Assembly: GCA_021234155.1 (NCBI GenBank)
Contig: JAJEKV010000020.1
Coordinates: 20,513,018-20,577,017, forward strand
Direction: 5' to 3'
Source of the DNA: Isoetes taiwanensis
Lineage: Eukaryota > Streptophyta > Lycopodiopsida > Isoetales > Isoetaceae
Length of the DNA stretch: 64,000 nt
Shown here: positions 11,715 to 23,469 of the stretch, piece after piece
Layout of the letters: each line of letters opens with the position of its first letter
Numbering within the stretch: position 1 is the first letter of the stretch
The notes under the pieces: model-generated
The model's input: the letters and a program-made list of their open reading frames with translations, nothing else
What the model was told of the DNA's origin: nothing
Database searches by the model: none
Made by a program: the position numbers and the translations under genes

Positions 11715-14024
11715 AGATCGACCTATACAAGCATGCATACAGGATGGTTAAAAATGAATACTATGCTAAGCTACCCAGGCAAGAAGCTAAGCAGGCATAC
11801 AGGAAATTTCTCAAACGGAAGGAGGCAGTTTGGGTACATGAATTGCAGGAAAAACTAGAGTATGAACTGCATCATGATGCACGAAAACTTTGGGCCAGAA
11901 TGAAGCCAGTTGCACCTCCCGCAGGGAAATTCAGTAGAGAGGATCTTCTTCTTTACGCACAGGAGTTGTATCATGTACCAGATGCCCCAAAAATGGAGGT
12001 GCCATCAGCTGAGGTATCCCAGGTGTTCGAAGCAATAGATATAGATGTGGCCCTAGAGAAGATGTCAAACGGCAAAGCGAGAGATTCTGAAGGGTTTGCC
12101 ATTGAATTGCTGAAATGGGGAGGGCCAGTAGTGCATGCAAAAGTGGCGGAGATGTTCAACATGTCATTAAGTGAGGGGTTTCCAGATCAGTGGTGTTTGA
12201 GCAGAATAGTGGCTCTCCTAAAAGCGGGTGATCCCAATTGTGTGCGAAACTATCGTACAATCATGGTGAGTAGTATTATGGCTAAACTATTTGGAGCGGT
12301 GGTTGAAAGAAAACTCTCACTACGGGCAGATAGAGAAGGGGTAAGAGCTCTTGGACAAGCAGGCTTTCGGAGAGACCATTCTAGTATTGATCACTTGTTG
12401 ACATTAAGGGTGATATCAGAGGGTTCCAAAGGGCCTAATAAGGCACTTTATGCTAGCTTTGTCGATTTTACTAAAGCGTTCGACAGGGTACCACGTGACA
12501 AGTTAGGAGAACGGCTTGAGGAGCTAGGATGCCCAGTTGGAATAAGAAAAGCAGTCTCTAGAATATATGAGCGGGTGCTGGTGGAACTTTCCTTTCCCAT
12601 GGCAGGTCCAGAGCAAGTAACGAGTAACATCGGGGTAAAGCAGGGATGCCCGCTTTCTCCCACCCTGTTCATAGACAGTTTAGAAGCTTGGCTGGCTTCA
12701 GAAATGGCTGGGGTTGAAGTAGGTGAATACCTTATCCAATTGCTACTCTTTGCAGATGATGTTTTACTGATATCAAGGACAAAAGAAGGGTTGCAAGAAC
12801 TGTTGGTCCGGTTGGAAAATTTCTGTAATCATACAGGGATGTCAGTAAACAAGAATAAGACCAAGATCATGGTAGTTGGGTCACGAGAACAAATAGAAAT
12901 GACTCTGGGTGGTGAGATACTGGAGCAAGTGCACCAATACAAGTATCTTGGGATCGAGTTTACTGATAATTATCATTGGAATGAGGCAATTAGGAAGAGG
13001 GTTGCTGGAAGCTATCGGGCTTTGTATAGTATAATGAGTCTTTGGAGAAGAACGCAGGTAAAAAAATGGCATCTCAGAAAATTGATGTTCAAGGTCATGG
13101 TGCAAACTGTGGCTCTGTATGCATGCCCGATTTGGGCTCCTGGTCTAGCTCAGGCAAGGTGGAAGGAATTAGAACAAATTCAGAAGAGATTTCTTCTCGA
13201 AGAGCTTGGGGCGAAGGCACAGACTCCATACGAGATGCTGCTGGCCGAGGCTGGTTTGTACCCATTAGAGGTGGAGGCTCTGTTTCAAACTCTAACGTAC
13301 TTGAAACGGATTCAAATTATGGATGTAAATAGGATACCTGTACAAGCATTATTAGAGTCTCAGAAACAGGAAAATGGTTGGTACACGCAACTAATAAAAT
13401 GGGCTGAATGCTGGGGCATACATGTTGATTCCTTACCGGATACAGAAATTGGGCTACGGGAACTTGTCACTGAGCAGGCTCTACTTAAGCTATGGCCACG
13501 GGATGGTGAAGAGATTGGCGTGAAGCGGGAGTTCTACAGGAGTGATGTGAATCCCATGCTGCTATATACAGAACAAGACTATTTGAAAGAGCTACCAGGG
13601 GGCAAAACAAGGCCGCTCATCTCGCAGTTTCGATTAAGCTCGCATCATTTACAAATAGAGATTGCCATAATGGAAAGGCCAAAAGTGCCCAGAGAGCTCC
13701 GGTTCTGCAAATGCTGCTTTGGGGGTGTGGAGGATGAATATCATGCTTTGCTAGCATGTGATTCTTTTCGCCACCTGCGGGAGCAACACAGTATAACTGC
13801 GCCCAATTTCCACACTCTATTACAATTGTCCCCACGGCATCTTGGAGGATACATACGCGAGTTTTGGGAGGAGAGAAAACAATTATTAGATCTATTTGAG
13901 CAAGTTGAGGATCTTGCCTAAGAGATGTGTTGTCTACAGATGTGTTTCTTTTACAAATAATTTCTTTGTACTTGGTTCGCCATGGACCTGAGGGTCTAAA
14001 GGTGTGATTTAATTCAATTCAATT
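11715..14024 (+). mobile_element. 5'-truncated LINE with intact RT ORF
   Basis: The element contains an unbroken RT-to-C-terminus coding region (11,744-13,921), a short 3' UTR and a terminal run aattcaattcaatt (14,011-14,024) instead of pure poly(A). No endonuclease domain lies upstream; the in-frame sequence before 11,720 hits a stop (ttctag), so the 5' end was probably lost at insertion. I could not identify a target duplication. Its protein is unlike the L1-type LINE at 1-4,773, so at least two LINE lineages are present. Confidence 0.85.
11744..13921 (+). CDS. LINE reverse transcriptase, 725 aa, open
   Basis: The enzyme would copy LINE RNA into DNA at a nicked target. RT motifs are all present and well spaced: NYRTIMVSSIMAKLFG (about residues 163-178), motif A FVDFTKAFDRVPRDKL (about 239-254), motif B IGVKQGCPLSPTLF (about 297-310), the catalytic motif C LLFADDVLLIS (about 333-343), motif D GMSVNKNKTKIMV and motif E YKYLGIEF (about 405-412). 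A C-terminal zinc-finger-like stretch reads FCKCCFGGVEDEYHALLAC (about 657-675). The N-terminal 130 residues are basic linker. The start codon is simply the first ATG after truncation, so the natural ORF2 protein would be longer and carry an endonuclease. The lack of stops over 2.2 kb implies a recent insertion. The fit to non-LTR RTs is strong; the clade is uncertain, with the short zinc finger closer to non-L1 types. Confidence 0.9.
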   Translation: MVKNEYYAKLPRQEAKQAYRKFLKRKEAVWVHELQEKLEYELHHDARKLWARMKPVAPPAGKFSREDLLLYAQELYHVPDAPKMEVPSAEVSQVFEAIDIDVALEKMSNGKARDSEGFAIELLKWGGPVVHAKVAEMFNMSLSEGFPDQWCLSRIVALLKAGDPNCVRNYRTIMVSSIMAKLFGAVVERKLSLRADREGVRALGQAGFRRDHSSIDHLLTLRVISEGSKGPNKALYASFVDFTKAFDRVPRDKLGERLEELGCPVGIRKAVSRIYERVLVELSFPMAGPEQVTSNIGVKQGCPLSPTLFIDSLEAWLASEMAGVEVGEYLIQLLLFADDVLLISRTKEGLQELLVRLENFCNHTGMSVNKNKTKIMVVGSREQIEMTLGGEILEQVHQYKYLGIEFTDNYHWNEAIRKRVAGSYRALYSIMSLWRRTQVKKWHLRKLMFKVMVQTVALYACPIWAPGLAQARWKELEQIQKRFLLEELGAKAQTPYEMLLAEAGLYPLEVEALFQTLTYLKRIQIMDVNRIPVQALLESQKQENGWYTQLIKWAECWGIHVDSLPDTEIGLRELVTEQALLKLWPRDGEEIGVKREFYRSDVNPMLLYTEQDYLKELPGGKTRPLISQFRLSSHHLQIEIAIMERPKVPRELRFCKCCFGGVEDEYHALLACDSFRHLREQHSITAPNFHTLLQLSPRHLGGYIREFWEERKQLLDLFEQVEDLA

Positions 14025-15794
14025 AAAGTCTCCAACAAGATTCTTGTATGATTTCATGAAATGATTTGACGCCCCAAACATGAAATGATTTGGCACCCCA
14101 AAATTTAAATATCAAACTGTAATGCCCAGGTTATTATGAGAGATCAAACAGAATACTTGACAAAGAATTCTAGAAAGGAAGAAGGTTCTCATTTGCCACA
14201 GTTGGCAGTTAGAGACACAGAGAGTATGCAATCTTATTGGATAATACTTGAGCTGGAAACACAGCCACTAAACCAATAGCACAGCCTAATATCATTCATG
14301 ATCTTAATTTAGTGAAACAAGCCTGACCTCCATAAGCAGCAAGCAACTTGCCTTCCTGAAGATGATCATTAATTGACTGAATCCTTTTTTTATTTGTTTA
14401 TCATAGAACTCCCAACTAATTCATAAGAATTGTTTCTTATCTGCCCAGAATTCATCGAACATATGATCTAAGGTGCAGTTTTCTCGTGACACTCAGAACA
14501 CCCCAAGAATTCAGCCCAACTCACTAAATCAGGCTCTATTGGTATTTTATTAAAAAGTCCTCAACTTCATCTATTTGCCATGCTCTGCTTAAAAGCGAAA
14601 GCATGCATCTGCAATGATCTGCTAGTGGTCTAAATAGATAATCTCGTCACATAGAATCAAAACAATGATAACCTTCATCAATTAAACCCCTACAACAATG
14701 AATTCTTACTTCTTACTCTCAAGTTTTCGTAAACTTTTAGCAATAGCAGGTCGCTCCATGCTCAAGTTCTGCAAAAGGCAATATGCATCGTGATAACTCC
14801 CAACAAGACAAGCTAAAGTTAAATGTAAATAATCTTGAGACATCTCCCTCACAAAGCATTCATGTTCTCATTGCATTGTTGGACTGTATGGCTGAGAGGC
14901 CGTTTCTCTCGAGCATTTCTGTACTATTGAGTAGCAGCTTATCCTCTCTGCCCACTAGAAACCAGCATCTCAATCTGTACCATTGCTCGTAGTAAACAGT
15001 GTGTGCAAGCATATCACCATATCTGGGACTGTATGTAGTTGTACCATGCACTTGTACTGGGCCCTCAACTTTTGTTGTTTTCATCATATATCATGGTTAT
15101 TTAAAAGCAGGAATTTTTTAACACTGCTAGTAGATGTAGTTTCTTTTCTTATTATGACTTTCAATTTAAGTCATGTATTGGTTTCAATGGCCAGTTTTAC
15201 CAAGTAAGAGCAACCATGGGCTAAACTAACTATGTAATGACAGGAAGACACAAGAGGTTCGAACCAGCACAGACCCTATAATCCAAGAGAAGATAGGAGG
15301 CTTACAAGGCAATATACAGAGTCATAACCTCAAAAACGAACCAAGAATTGACCTTGTGCCAGCACATATACGTTCTTTACCAGTTTGCAACATTATGTGC
15401 TGATAATAATTGATTAAGATAAACCTCGGAAAGAAATGGCAGGCTGAAGGAGCGATGAGTGGCCACATTAGAGATACAGAATGCTGCATTTTCATAGAGA
15501 ATTTTTGGTTCTGCGACACATCAGCAGCAAGGAATGTAGATCAAAATGTGGATTGACTACCATTATTGTCCTACATATAGCAAAAAGGGACGTTTTGGTC
15601 TTTCAAATTCCAACAATTAATGTAAAAGAGCCATAGCCATATGCTGATGCATTGAGTTCAAATCGCCCCTTCTTATTTGATGCATTGAAGGCAGCCGGCA
15701 ACTTAAGAGACATACAGACTGGCATACCTTTGTGTTGACGAATTAAAAGCCATAGACTGCATAATTGCCATATAAAGGCTAGCACCAGAGAAAT
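14025..15794. other. Gene-free stretch
   Basis: I see no gene. Short open frames at 14,783-15,207 and, on the minus strand, at 15,322-15,815 have no recognisable motif. A 20-base near-duplication around 14,060-14,100 (atgaaatgatttg-c-ccccaaa) is present. Confidence 0.45.
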
Positions 15795-16255
15795 TATCAC
15801 TCGGGCCCTGTTCATCAGATAAAACTTTTAATCATGTCACGCAGAGGTTTTTACTAAAGAATGCATTGCACATGCCTTTGCAGCTAGAACTGACCCCACC
15901 ACATCTAAACATCAACTTGCAGAGATTACAGAGCACACTCTGGCAAATAGACGTGTTAAAAGTGAGAACCCGAAATGCAAATGGCATGGCATAGTAACCC
16001 ACGTCTCAAATGCCAGGACGTCATTATTCTTTGATGGCGGGAACTATAATCTTGAATATGATCTTAATTAAGGCTGGGTAAAGCTACGATAAATAGGAGC
16101 TATAAAAACCCTAATTTTTGTGGAACATCTTCTGACCTAACAATAGACGACGATCCATACCTTTGTGGAGCATCTTCTGATCTAACCTAGGCGACGGTCC
16201 AAAACGGCCATTGAATTTTGAAAACAGTCTGTTCTAGATCATGATCAAATGGCTT
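15795..16255. repeat. Low-copy duplicated segment, copy 2
   Basis: Matches 9,303-9,860. The part from 16,030 has a promoter-like look: gataaataggagctataaaaaccctaa contains a TATA-like run and an AAACCCTAA telo-box-like word (about 16,100-16,113). A third, shorter copy follows. Confidence 0.7.
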
Positions 16256-16269
16256 AAGTCACATCCAAC

Positions 16270-16460
16270 TCAAATTATCCTGTGATGCCGGCAACTATGA
16301 TCTTGAATATGATCTTAATTAAGGCCGAAATAGAGTTACGATAAATAGAGCTAACAAAACCCTGATTTATTTTTGTGGAGCATCATAGGGCGTGAATCCA
16401 TACCTTTGTGGAGCATCTTCTGCTCTAACCTAGGCGAACGTCCAGAACGGCCATCGAATT
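16270..16460. repeat. Low-copy duplicated segment, copy 3 (partial)
   Basis: Repeats the second half of copy 2: gatcttgaatatgatcttaa, then acgataaatagagct, then cctttgtggagcatcttctg and gaacggccat(c/t)gaattttga. So copies 2 and 3 form a tandem pair with about 270-base spacing. Confidence 0.7.
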
Positions 16461-16716
16461 TTGAAGGACCGCTTAAGCCCATAACCACTCAGATTTTTTA
16501 ACACGTGGATAGGCTAGCCTTCGAGATAAGAGGCCACTTGTGGTCAGGCTGGCGCTAAAAATTTGAGAGGTGCCACTTGAGGTTAAGCCCTTGCACTAGC
16601 AAGAGGGTGGTAATGCTTTTGTATACGGAACCTGCGCCCCACTTGAAGGTTTCTAGAAGGAACTTGGCGGCGGTGCCGTGTGTTAACAAAAGGATAATGC
16701 TTTTGTATAGCGCACA

Positions 16717-16778
16717 TTCATGACCTCCTGAAGATATGATCCCAGCATTCATGACCTCCTGAAGATATGATCCCAGCA
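16717..16778. repeat. 31-bp tandem duplication
   Basis: The phrase cattcatgacctcctgaaga plus tatgatcccag occurs twice in a row with no difference. Confidence 0.9.
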
Positions 16779-16834
16779 TCCATACTAAAGCCGTGATCAG
16801 TATCGCATGTAGCAGCTGGCCAGGCCTACTCGAT

Positions 16835-17040
16835 ATTCCATCAAAACCCTCGATATTCCATCAAAACCTTAGGGGAACGGGTATTTCATATTTCAAAATC
16901 ATGGGCGCCCTCAATTATAAATGACCATAAGCGAAACGAGAGGTGCCCAGAGGCTCCAATATATGATTTGGGTCGTAGGATCGACAGATCTGGTGACTGT
17001 GATAGTCCAGGTACTGCACCTCGTTTCGAATATGTATTTC
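16835..17040 (-). repeat. Dispersed repeat family R, fragment (inverted relative to the others)
   Basis: The reverse complement of this stretch matches the repeat seen at 17,450-17,800, 39,246-39,616 and 47,480-47,960: cctctgggcacctctcgttt, then tcatttataattgagggcgc, then ccatgattttgaaatatg. It is the only copy in this window in the opposite orientation. Confidence 0.75.
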
Positions 17041-17359
17041 CTGAAGCTTTACTGTCTACAAACTACTTTAATGTAATCGAAAATATTCTAGTCTCCCTTG
17101 GTGGTCAGATTAAAGGTGTCTGCACATGCTGATCTTATTGATATGAAATAGCAATGTTTCAAAAAATCTAGTTCTCATATGTTCTATCTCAATTAGTCGA
17201 ACGATATGCAGAAGGATTTCTGTGGCCTATTCCATTGTGCATGAGTGAAAATAATCGTCTCTAAAGTGTTTAAATAGACATGCAGAATCTAATAGTGTAT
17301 TATATGCATAAACTTTGTGGCTGAAAATTTACTGTAAAGTGGTTGTTCACACATGCAAG

Positions 17360-17830
17360 GGCATAAGGACCTATGCACCAGTTAACAATGGAACTGGCGA
17401 GCTCATATGCTTATTTTTTCTATTGAATCTCTCCCTTTTTTTTTTCTTTTTTTTCTTTTTTTTTTAAATCATTCAGTTGTTTTAGGGATATAGTCTATGG
17501 TCTTAAGAATGGTGATTTATGCATCCATATCAAAACCCCCTGAAACCCCTTGTTATTGTGATACACATTCTAAAGGAGGCATGCCCTGGACTACCTCAGT
17601 CACCGAATCCATCCATCCTATAGCTCAGATCGTATGTTGGGGCCTCTGGGTGCCTGTCGTTTTGAGATTATGGCCATTTATGAGGGGGTGCCTATTGAAC
17701 ATACTAGTCAAGACGGGACAATGTAAGGTCCAGCCCACATCCACAATTTTGTCTACATGCCCTCTAGATCCGCGGCCTTGCCATTGGCAAGGCATTATAA
17801 GCCTTGAGCGGCATCCTCCTCCGTGGTAGT
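17360..17830 (+). repeat. Dispersed repeat family R, copy at 17 kb
   Basis: Read in the + direction the copy contains cattcagttgttttagggat, gtctatggtcttaagaatgg, tgatttatgcatcca, ccccttgttattgtg, catgccctggactacctcag, tccatccatcctatagctca and gatcgtatgttggggcctct. These phrases recur in order at 27,985-28,076 plus 39,246-39,616 and at 47,480-47,960. A polypyrimidine run (17,431-17,463) sits near its left end. Confidence 0.8.
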
Positions 17831-17899
17831 CAATGTGAGACATGCTTGTTTATGTGAGGATCATAGAGCTTAATTAAGTATTGCATCCACTGCTCTAAA

Positions 17900-19740
17900 A
17901 TGTCTTGGGGTGGCTCTCAGGGAGGAAAAACATGCCATTTTGATTTGTACTATGCTTTCTTCTTCGTGAGAAAAGTCCTATATTGTTTGATTACTTGGAC
18001 ACGAAGAGCAAGATCAAGTACCAACCTAATTTTGTCATCTAAGTGCTTATAGGCCAGTTTGTCTCCTTGGATGACAAAATACATTCCATTCCATTCATCA
18101 TTAGACCATGCATTTGGAGGAAAGTGTGGTGTGCATGAAGGTTTCCTAGTTTGCCTTCCCAAAATTATCATTTTGAACCACTCAAAAGAACAATGACAAG
18201 TTTATGAATTTGTTGCTCTAAAGTGGGAAGCTACAAAATTCTCGACAACTCTTTTGTTAGTAGCTCAACATATCTGTTTGATCATAATCCAGCTGAAGAT
18301 GGAGTGACCTGACATTGGACTTGTATTAGTTGTCAATCTACTACAAAGAAGAGAGGCTGATAATTAGAGTCCAACTCATCCATGCTATTTATTTCTACCT
18401 ATATATTGCATAAGAAGATGAAGATCTTACTCGGCCAATCTACTCCACATCTGAATGCTTGTGATAAAAGTTTGAGTCCATGTGTGGGAAAAATACTAGA
18501 TGGATTTCTATTCATGGACCTGCACAAAGGTTAGCGCATGAATATGTAACACTAGATGGAGTTGCAAAGATTTTTATTAAAGAAGATGCCGACACAAAGG
18601 TAAAAGCCACACAATTGTTTGCTCTTTTAACTGATGTTGAAGCATTAGTTGCATTGTTTGCTATGTTTCCAATGATTAACCAATTAAATTATGCTGGTAA
18701 AAATTGCACAAGAAAAGACACTATCATTCCAGAGTATGCATGTGCAAGACGAGGAGCTTGTTGGTCATTGGACAACATGTATATTGGGGAAAATTGTTTC
18801 TGACAAAAAGATAAAAAAGATAAGTGCTCTTTCCATAAATTGAACCAAGTTCTTGCCATTGAGAGTGCTAAGATTTTGTGAAAGTTTAATTTGGATGGAG
18901 ATTTGTTTGTTTCTGTCAAAGATGACATAATTTTGTCGAAAGCTCAAGGTAATAGGCATAAAAAGGCCTTAAAGGACTCTGGCTTTGATGGACTGGACTA
19001 CAAGGTAAAAGTGAAGTTGTGATAAGGTTGCTACATCACTGGCGAGCGAGCTTAGAAGCAGATTTCCTCCAGATAAGATACTAGATGCCATGGGTATTGT
19101 TTTTCCACTTGCATGGAATAGTTGCAGTTCGTCCAAATCTACTTTTGGCTGGTTTTGAAAGTAAGCTTGAGGTTTTGACTGAAGATTTTGGTAAGAACGA
19201 GTTGGATGGGGTTGAAATAAATGGTTGATTGATGCTAATACTTTACATCTACAATCAGGCGTATTTGACAGTACAATGACCTTGCAATTCAATGTGTTGT
19301 CCAAGTCTGCTGAATTTGGTATTGTAACAAGATTGTGGCAAAGTTTGGAAGAGAGTACATACTTAAAGAGTCTATGGGTGAGTACTTCAAATTGGTTAAA
19401 TTATGTTTCACCATGATACTAGGATCTGTTGAGGAAGAAAAAACATTTACACAGTGACCTTTGTGAAGAACCAACTTCACAACGAATTGGATGACAATTT
19501 GGATACAAGAATAAGGTTTTATAAATCCAAGTATAAAGTTGAGAGTTTCCCATATGACAGGGCCTTTGAAAGATAGGGATCTGCATGCACAAGAAGAGGT
19601 AGCGTTAGTATTTATCCAAAAAGCATAATAGTAGCTGAAACAATGTCATCAGAGAAAGCAGTTGATGTGAAAGACATAGGGAATATTCCATGTGATACCA
19701 AATATTGGCAACTAAAACTTAAGTAATATTTGGATAACTG
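17900..19740 (+). pseudogene. Probable hAT-like transposase remnant
   Basis: Several fragments in shifting frames resemble the C-terminal half of hAT-related proteins known from plants. The 107-codon frame at 18,480-18,803 reads WISIHGPAQRLAHEYVTLDG and TKVKATQLFALLTDVEALVALFAMFPMINQL. At about 19,320-19,565 one reads KFGREYILKESMGEYFKLVKL and, in another frame, FVKNQLHNELDDNLDTRIRFY and ESFPYDRAFE. Known relatives have the same order of a helical insertion region followed by a segment with LRNRL-THLD. Numerous stops show it is dead. The family call rests on remembered similarity; a different transposase or host-derived family is possible. Confidence 0.35.
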
Positions 19741-19889
19741 ATAGTCATGATTTGGCTTCGGACATTTACAAGCAAAGGAAGAAAAGAAGCTTTGGATTGT
19801 TGTGCAGCTTAAGGTTCTTGGAGCAATTAGTCTATATGCAGCTTTGCGGCTTAAGTCCATGTGCCTTGACAGTTAAATTGGAAGCCAAT

Positions 19890-22214
19890 GTGGTACCAAT
19901 AGCGTTTATCCAGAAGCAGATGTTCTTTCTTTCAATCTTGTTGGGAGTGGATGTCTGACCTTATCTAGCAAGCATACCAAGATCTGCTGCAGTCTCATCA
20001 ATTACATAAGATAATGAATACAGATCTCATTGCCCTGATCCCTAGGGTTAAAAGAGCCTACAAAAGATTCTCATTGAAGATCTAGTACCTTGCTACCAAT
20101 AGCATACAAGATTATAGCAAAGGCCTATGCAAAAAAGTTGAAGAAGATTTTGGCACTCTCAATTAGTGAAGAACAGATTGGCTTTTTACCTGGTAAGTAT
20201 ATTCTGGACAATGTAGCTACTGCCAAGGAAAACTGGCCAGAGAGTAGTGTACCTCAAACTGGATTTCACGAAAGTGTATGATAGTGCCTCTTGGTTGTTT
20301 CTCTGTCGTATCATGGACAGACTAGGTTTTGATCTCTCCTTCTCCTCCATTGTGTTGAGGTATACTAAAGTAGTTGTGCTTTTGCAAGGGCATCCCTCAC
20401 AGTTTTTTATAGTGGAGAGAAACATTAGGCAGGACTATCCACTGGTTCCATTCTTCTTCACTATTATAGCTGAGAGATTCGCACAACTTCTTCGTATAGC
20501 AATGGATGATGGTCTTATTGTTGGTTTAGGCATGGCTGATGACTCTCAAATAATTTGCAACCAGTTTGCTAATAATACATTTCTTCTGATGGAGGCTAGC
20601 AAAAGGAATCTTGATGTAGTCAAACAATTTCTGGACATATTCTCCTTTGTCTGAGGTTGCTTGTTAAATTGGCAAAAGTGCAATATAATTTGGGCACCGG
20701 GGCCAGCCCCGCATTGTCTGTCTCAGTATCCTTGGAATCTTGTTCCTCCAGATACTACTACCAAGTTGAGTGGAGTACCCTTTGGAATAGAGATTTCGGT
20801 AGCTCATGCATAGGATCATGTCATTCTGGACCTTCAAAGATACCTGCTTTAGTGGAGAGGAGCTTCTTTATCCACGGCGGGAAGAGTACATCTACCTAAA
20901 TCTGTACTCAATAATATGCATGTGTATATGATTTCAGTGTTGCAAGTTCCTCTACGAAAACTTAAATAGAATATCACAATAGTTTGGAATTTTGTGCAGG
21001 ATGGCAGTGGGGCAGGTGCAATTGTAAATATCACGAGTAAATGCATTTGCCCCCAAAAGGCTGGTGGCTTAGGTATGTCTCATCCCAAAGTTCATGGCAA
21101 AGTTCTTCTTTCCAAGTTCCTTTGGCAGATCATGTTGGGCCATGTGCAGTCATGTGGAATGTGTTTGCTTGTTCTCGGTCATTGGAGCCCTGTGTTGCCT
21201 TTGGAAAACCTGCAATTAAATCTCGGCTGCCCTTGGCCCTTTTCTATCCCCTCAAGCCCTTTCCTCATGCATCTCCCTTTTTGAAAGGTCTACTAAACGC
21301 ATGGTAAACTGCGAAGTCCTTGGTAGCCATTGATCCGCTGCATTGCATTCAAACCTCCTCCCCCTACTTGTGGCTACATTTTGAAGGTCTTCTGTTCTGG
21401 TCTCTATGCACTCTAGAACACAGAAAAGGTGGCCGGATGCTAGTGCTTTCACGCTTGATGTGTAACTGGCCAGAATTTTGGGAAAAGTATCATTTGCATC
21501 CGAGGGACTTCCAAATATGGGAGATTGTCGCAAAGGGGCAGATTTGAAAAACTAGTGTAGACATTTCAATGAGTAAGTACAACATTGTTACGGAGTCCTG
21601 ACGTTTGCTCCTCCTTTGCCTCCATCTTCACATTAGTCGTTGACAGTGTAAGAGGAGCATTTCTGTCGCATTTGGGGTCGCATCTAGGATAAAAGTATCA
21701 TTCCTAAGCATTCTGTGCTTCTCTGGCAAATTGTTCATCCCTATGTGAGAGTAAATTTGAAGATCCATTTCATTTAAGCCATGAGTAAGCCCACTCTGTC
21801 TTGTGTGCAAGGAGATTCTTGAACATTGTTTTATTTTGTGTGGCAATGTTCATCCCATATGGAAATGGCTTCAGGCTCGTTTTCAGTCGCATCTCACTAG
21901 AGTGGAGTCAACACTTCCTCGTCACTGGCCGAGACTCAAGAAACTAGCGTTCCATATTGCACGAGCACTGGTCTGTTGGGCAATTTGGAAAAGTTGATGC
22001 CACCTAGTATTCAAAAATGTCCTTGCTACTCCAAATCGGCTTCTTTGGGGGATTAAGGATAGGTTACATAACTAGTATCTGGTGTTCGCACTATCTGATG
22101 ATGTTAAAGATGACATTTGGGATCTTATTTCTGCCTCATCTAATACCTTTTTAAATGGTTTAAATTTCTAAGGCTTTTATATACGTTACATGTTCTTCCA
22201 AAAAAAAAAAAAAA
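19890..22214 (+). mobile_element. Degraded L1-type LINE, RT to poly(A)
   Basis: Around 19,925-20,050 (two frames) reads SCWEWMSDLIQQAYQDLLQ and KIMNTDLIALIPR, the usual run-in to RT. Then come LPIAYKIIAKAYAKKLKKIL and ISEEQIGFLPGKYILDNVATAKENW (20,090-20,240), and YLKLDFTKVYDSASWLFLCRIM (motif A, 20,247-20,320). Next are RQDYPLVPFFFTIIAE (motif B, near 20,430) and QFANNTFLL (motif C, where the usual FADD is FANN, near 20,565). The post-RT block AWDHVILDLQRYLLW-RGASLS is near 20,800-20,870. The zf-RVT-like part is at 21,640-22,000 and the element ends in a 15-base A-run at 22,199-22,214. The loss of both motif-C aspartates and many frame breaks make it inactive. Confidence 0.85.
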
Positions 22215-22779
22215 CAAGAACTATTATTATGCTACAAATGAGCAACAAAGACCTACCTCGCAGTTTTAGTATGGAAATGATTATGTTTTGTCAACCATCT
22301 ATTACTTATTATATGTCTCATTCTTTTGTGTTTTTGCATATTGCTCTCAACCAAAATTCATTGATAGACGGGAATGGAATTTGATGGAATATTCTCTTGT
22401 TTAACTTCAATAAGACATTCAAAAATAACAATATTTCTTAATCACTAAAGAAAGAATTTGAAGAGTATATTGATGATTCTTCTTTCTATTAAGCTGATAC
22501 TAGTACCACAGAATTATAAATATATATCATGCAGCCAATTTCACTATGCTCTAATGATGTTGCAACCGCCATCCGCGTCATAAATGCCTTCTAGGTTACC
22601 ACCATTCATACAGTTGGAATATAAATCTTCTATGCAGGTGTATATCTAGATCATATAAATTTTTGGCAAGACAAGAATTAAAGTATTTATATGGGATTTG
22701 AAGATGTTTGTTGGACGCTGTGATTTTGCTATGTCTCTTTCCGTGCCATGTGCTTCCTCCTTCCATGTAGGAGTATGTC
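22215..22779. other. Gene-free spacer between two LINE copies
   Basis: AT-rich sequence with no recognised feature between the poly(A) of one LINE and the 5' break of the next. Confidence 0.4.
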
Positions 22780-23319
22780 TAGGTCACAACTTTTTTTTGA
22801 ATTGCAAGAGAAGCATCTCCATCGCATGTGGGCTGCATCTGGGATAAAAATTATCATTCCCAAGCACTTGGTGCTTCTTTGGCAAATTCTTCATCGCTAA
22901 GCCACGAGTCAACCCACTCTTCCCTGTAAACAAGCTGTTGCCTGAGACTATTGAACATTGCTTTATCTTGTGTGACGAAATTCATGGCACATGGGCATGG
23001 ATTCAGGCTCATTTTCAGTCACATCTCAATAGTCAGCAAATTCTCCTTGGTTCACTCTTTGGACGTCGGTCGAGACTTAAGAAACTAGCATTCTATATTA
23101 CATGAGTGATGGCCTGCTGAACCATTTGGAAGAACTGGTGTCACCTAGAATTCAAAAACCTTTTCCACTTCAAGAGATTAAGGATAGATTTCATAAACAG
23201 TATTTAGCATCGACACTATCTAATGATGATAAAGATGAGATTTGGAGATCTTATTTCCATCTCATATAATTGCTCTTTGAAGTGCTGTAACTTTTTTTAA
23301 CGTCCTCAAAAAAAAAAAT
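22780..23319 (+). mobile_element. LINE 3' fragment, sister of 21,640-22,214
   Basis: The segment repeats the 3' part of the previous LINE: gagaagcatctccatcgcatgtggg, tcccaagcacttggtgcttc, ctcattttcagtcacatctc, gatgatgataaagatgagatttgg, and an A-run at 23,308-23,318. The two are clearly the same family but diverged, so this is an independent 5'-truncated insertion. It has many stops. Confidence 0.85.
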
Positions 23320-23469
23320 AATGCAAGTATCCATATGAAAATTAATTTTAAGGTATTTGTTGGGGGTTGTGATTTTGCTATTTCTCTTTCCATGCCATGT
23401 GCTTCCTGAGGAGGAGTAAAGGCATAACTTGGATTCAAATATTTCCCTGCTTGCTCCAACTTATATTAT

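Noticed and set aside
13042..13332. Second ORF inside the LINE RT
   Set aside because: Out-of-frame shadow of the 725-codon RT frame.
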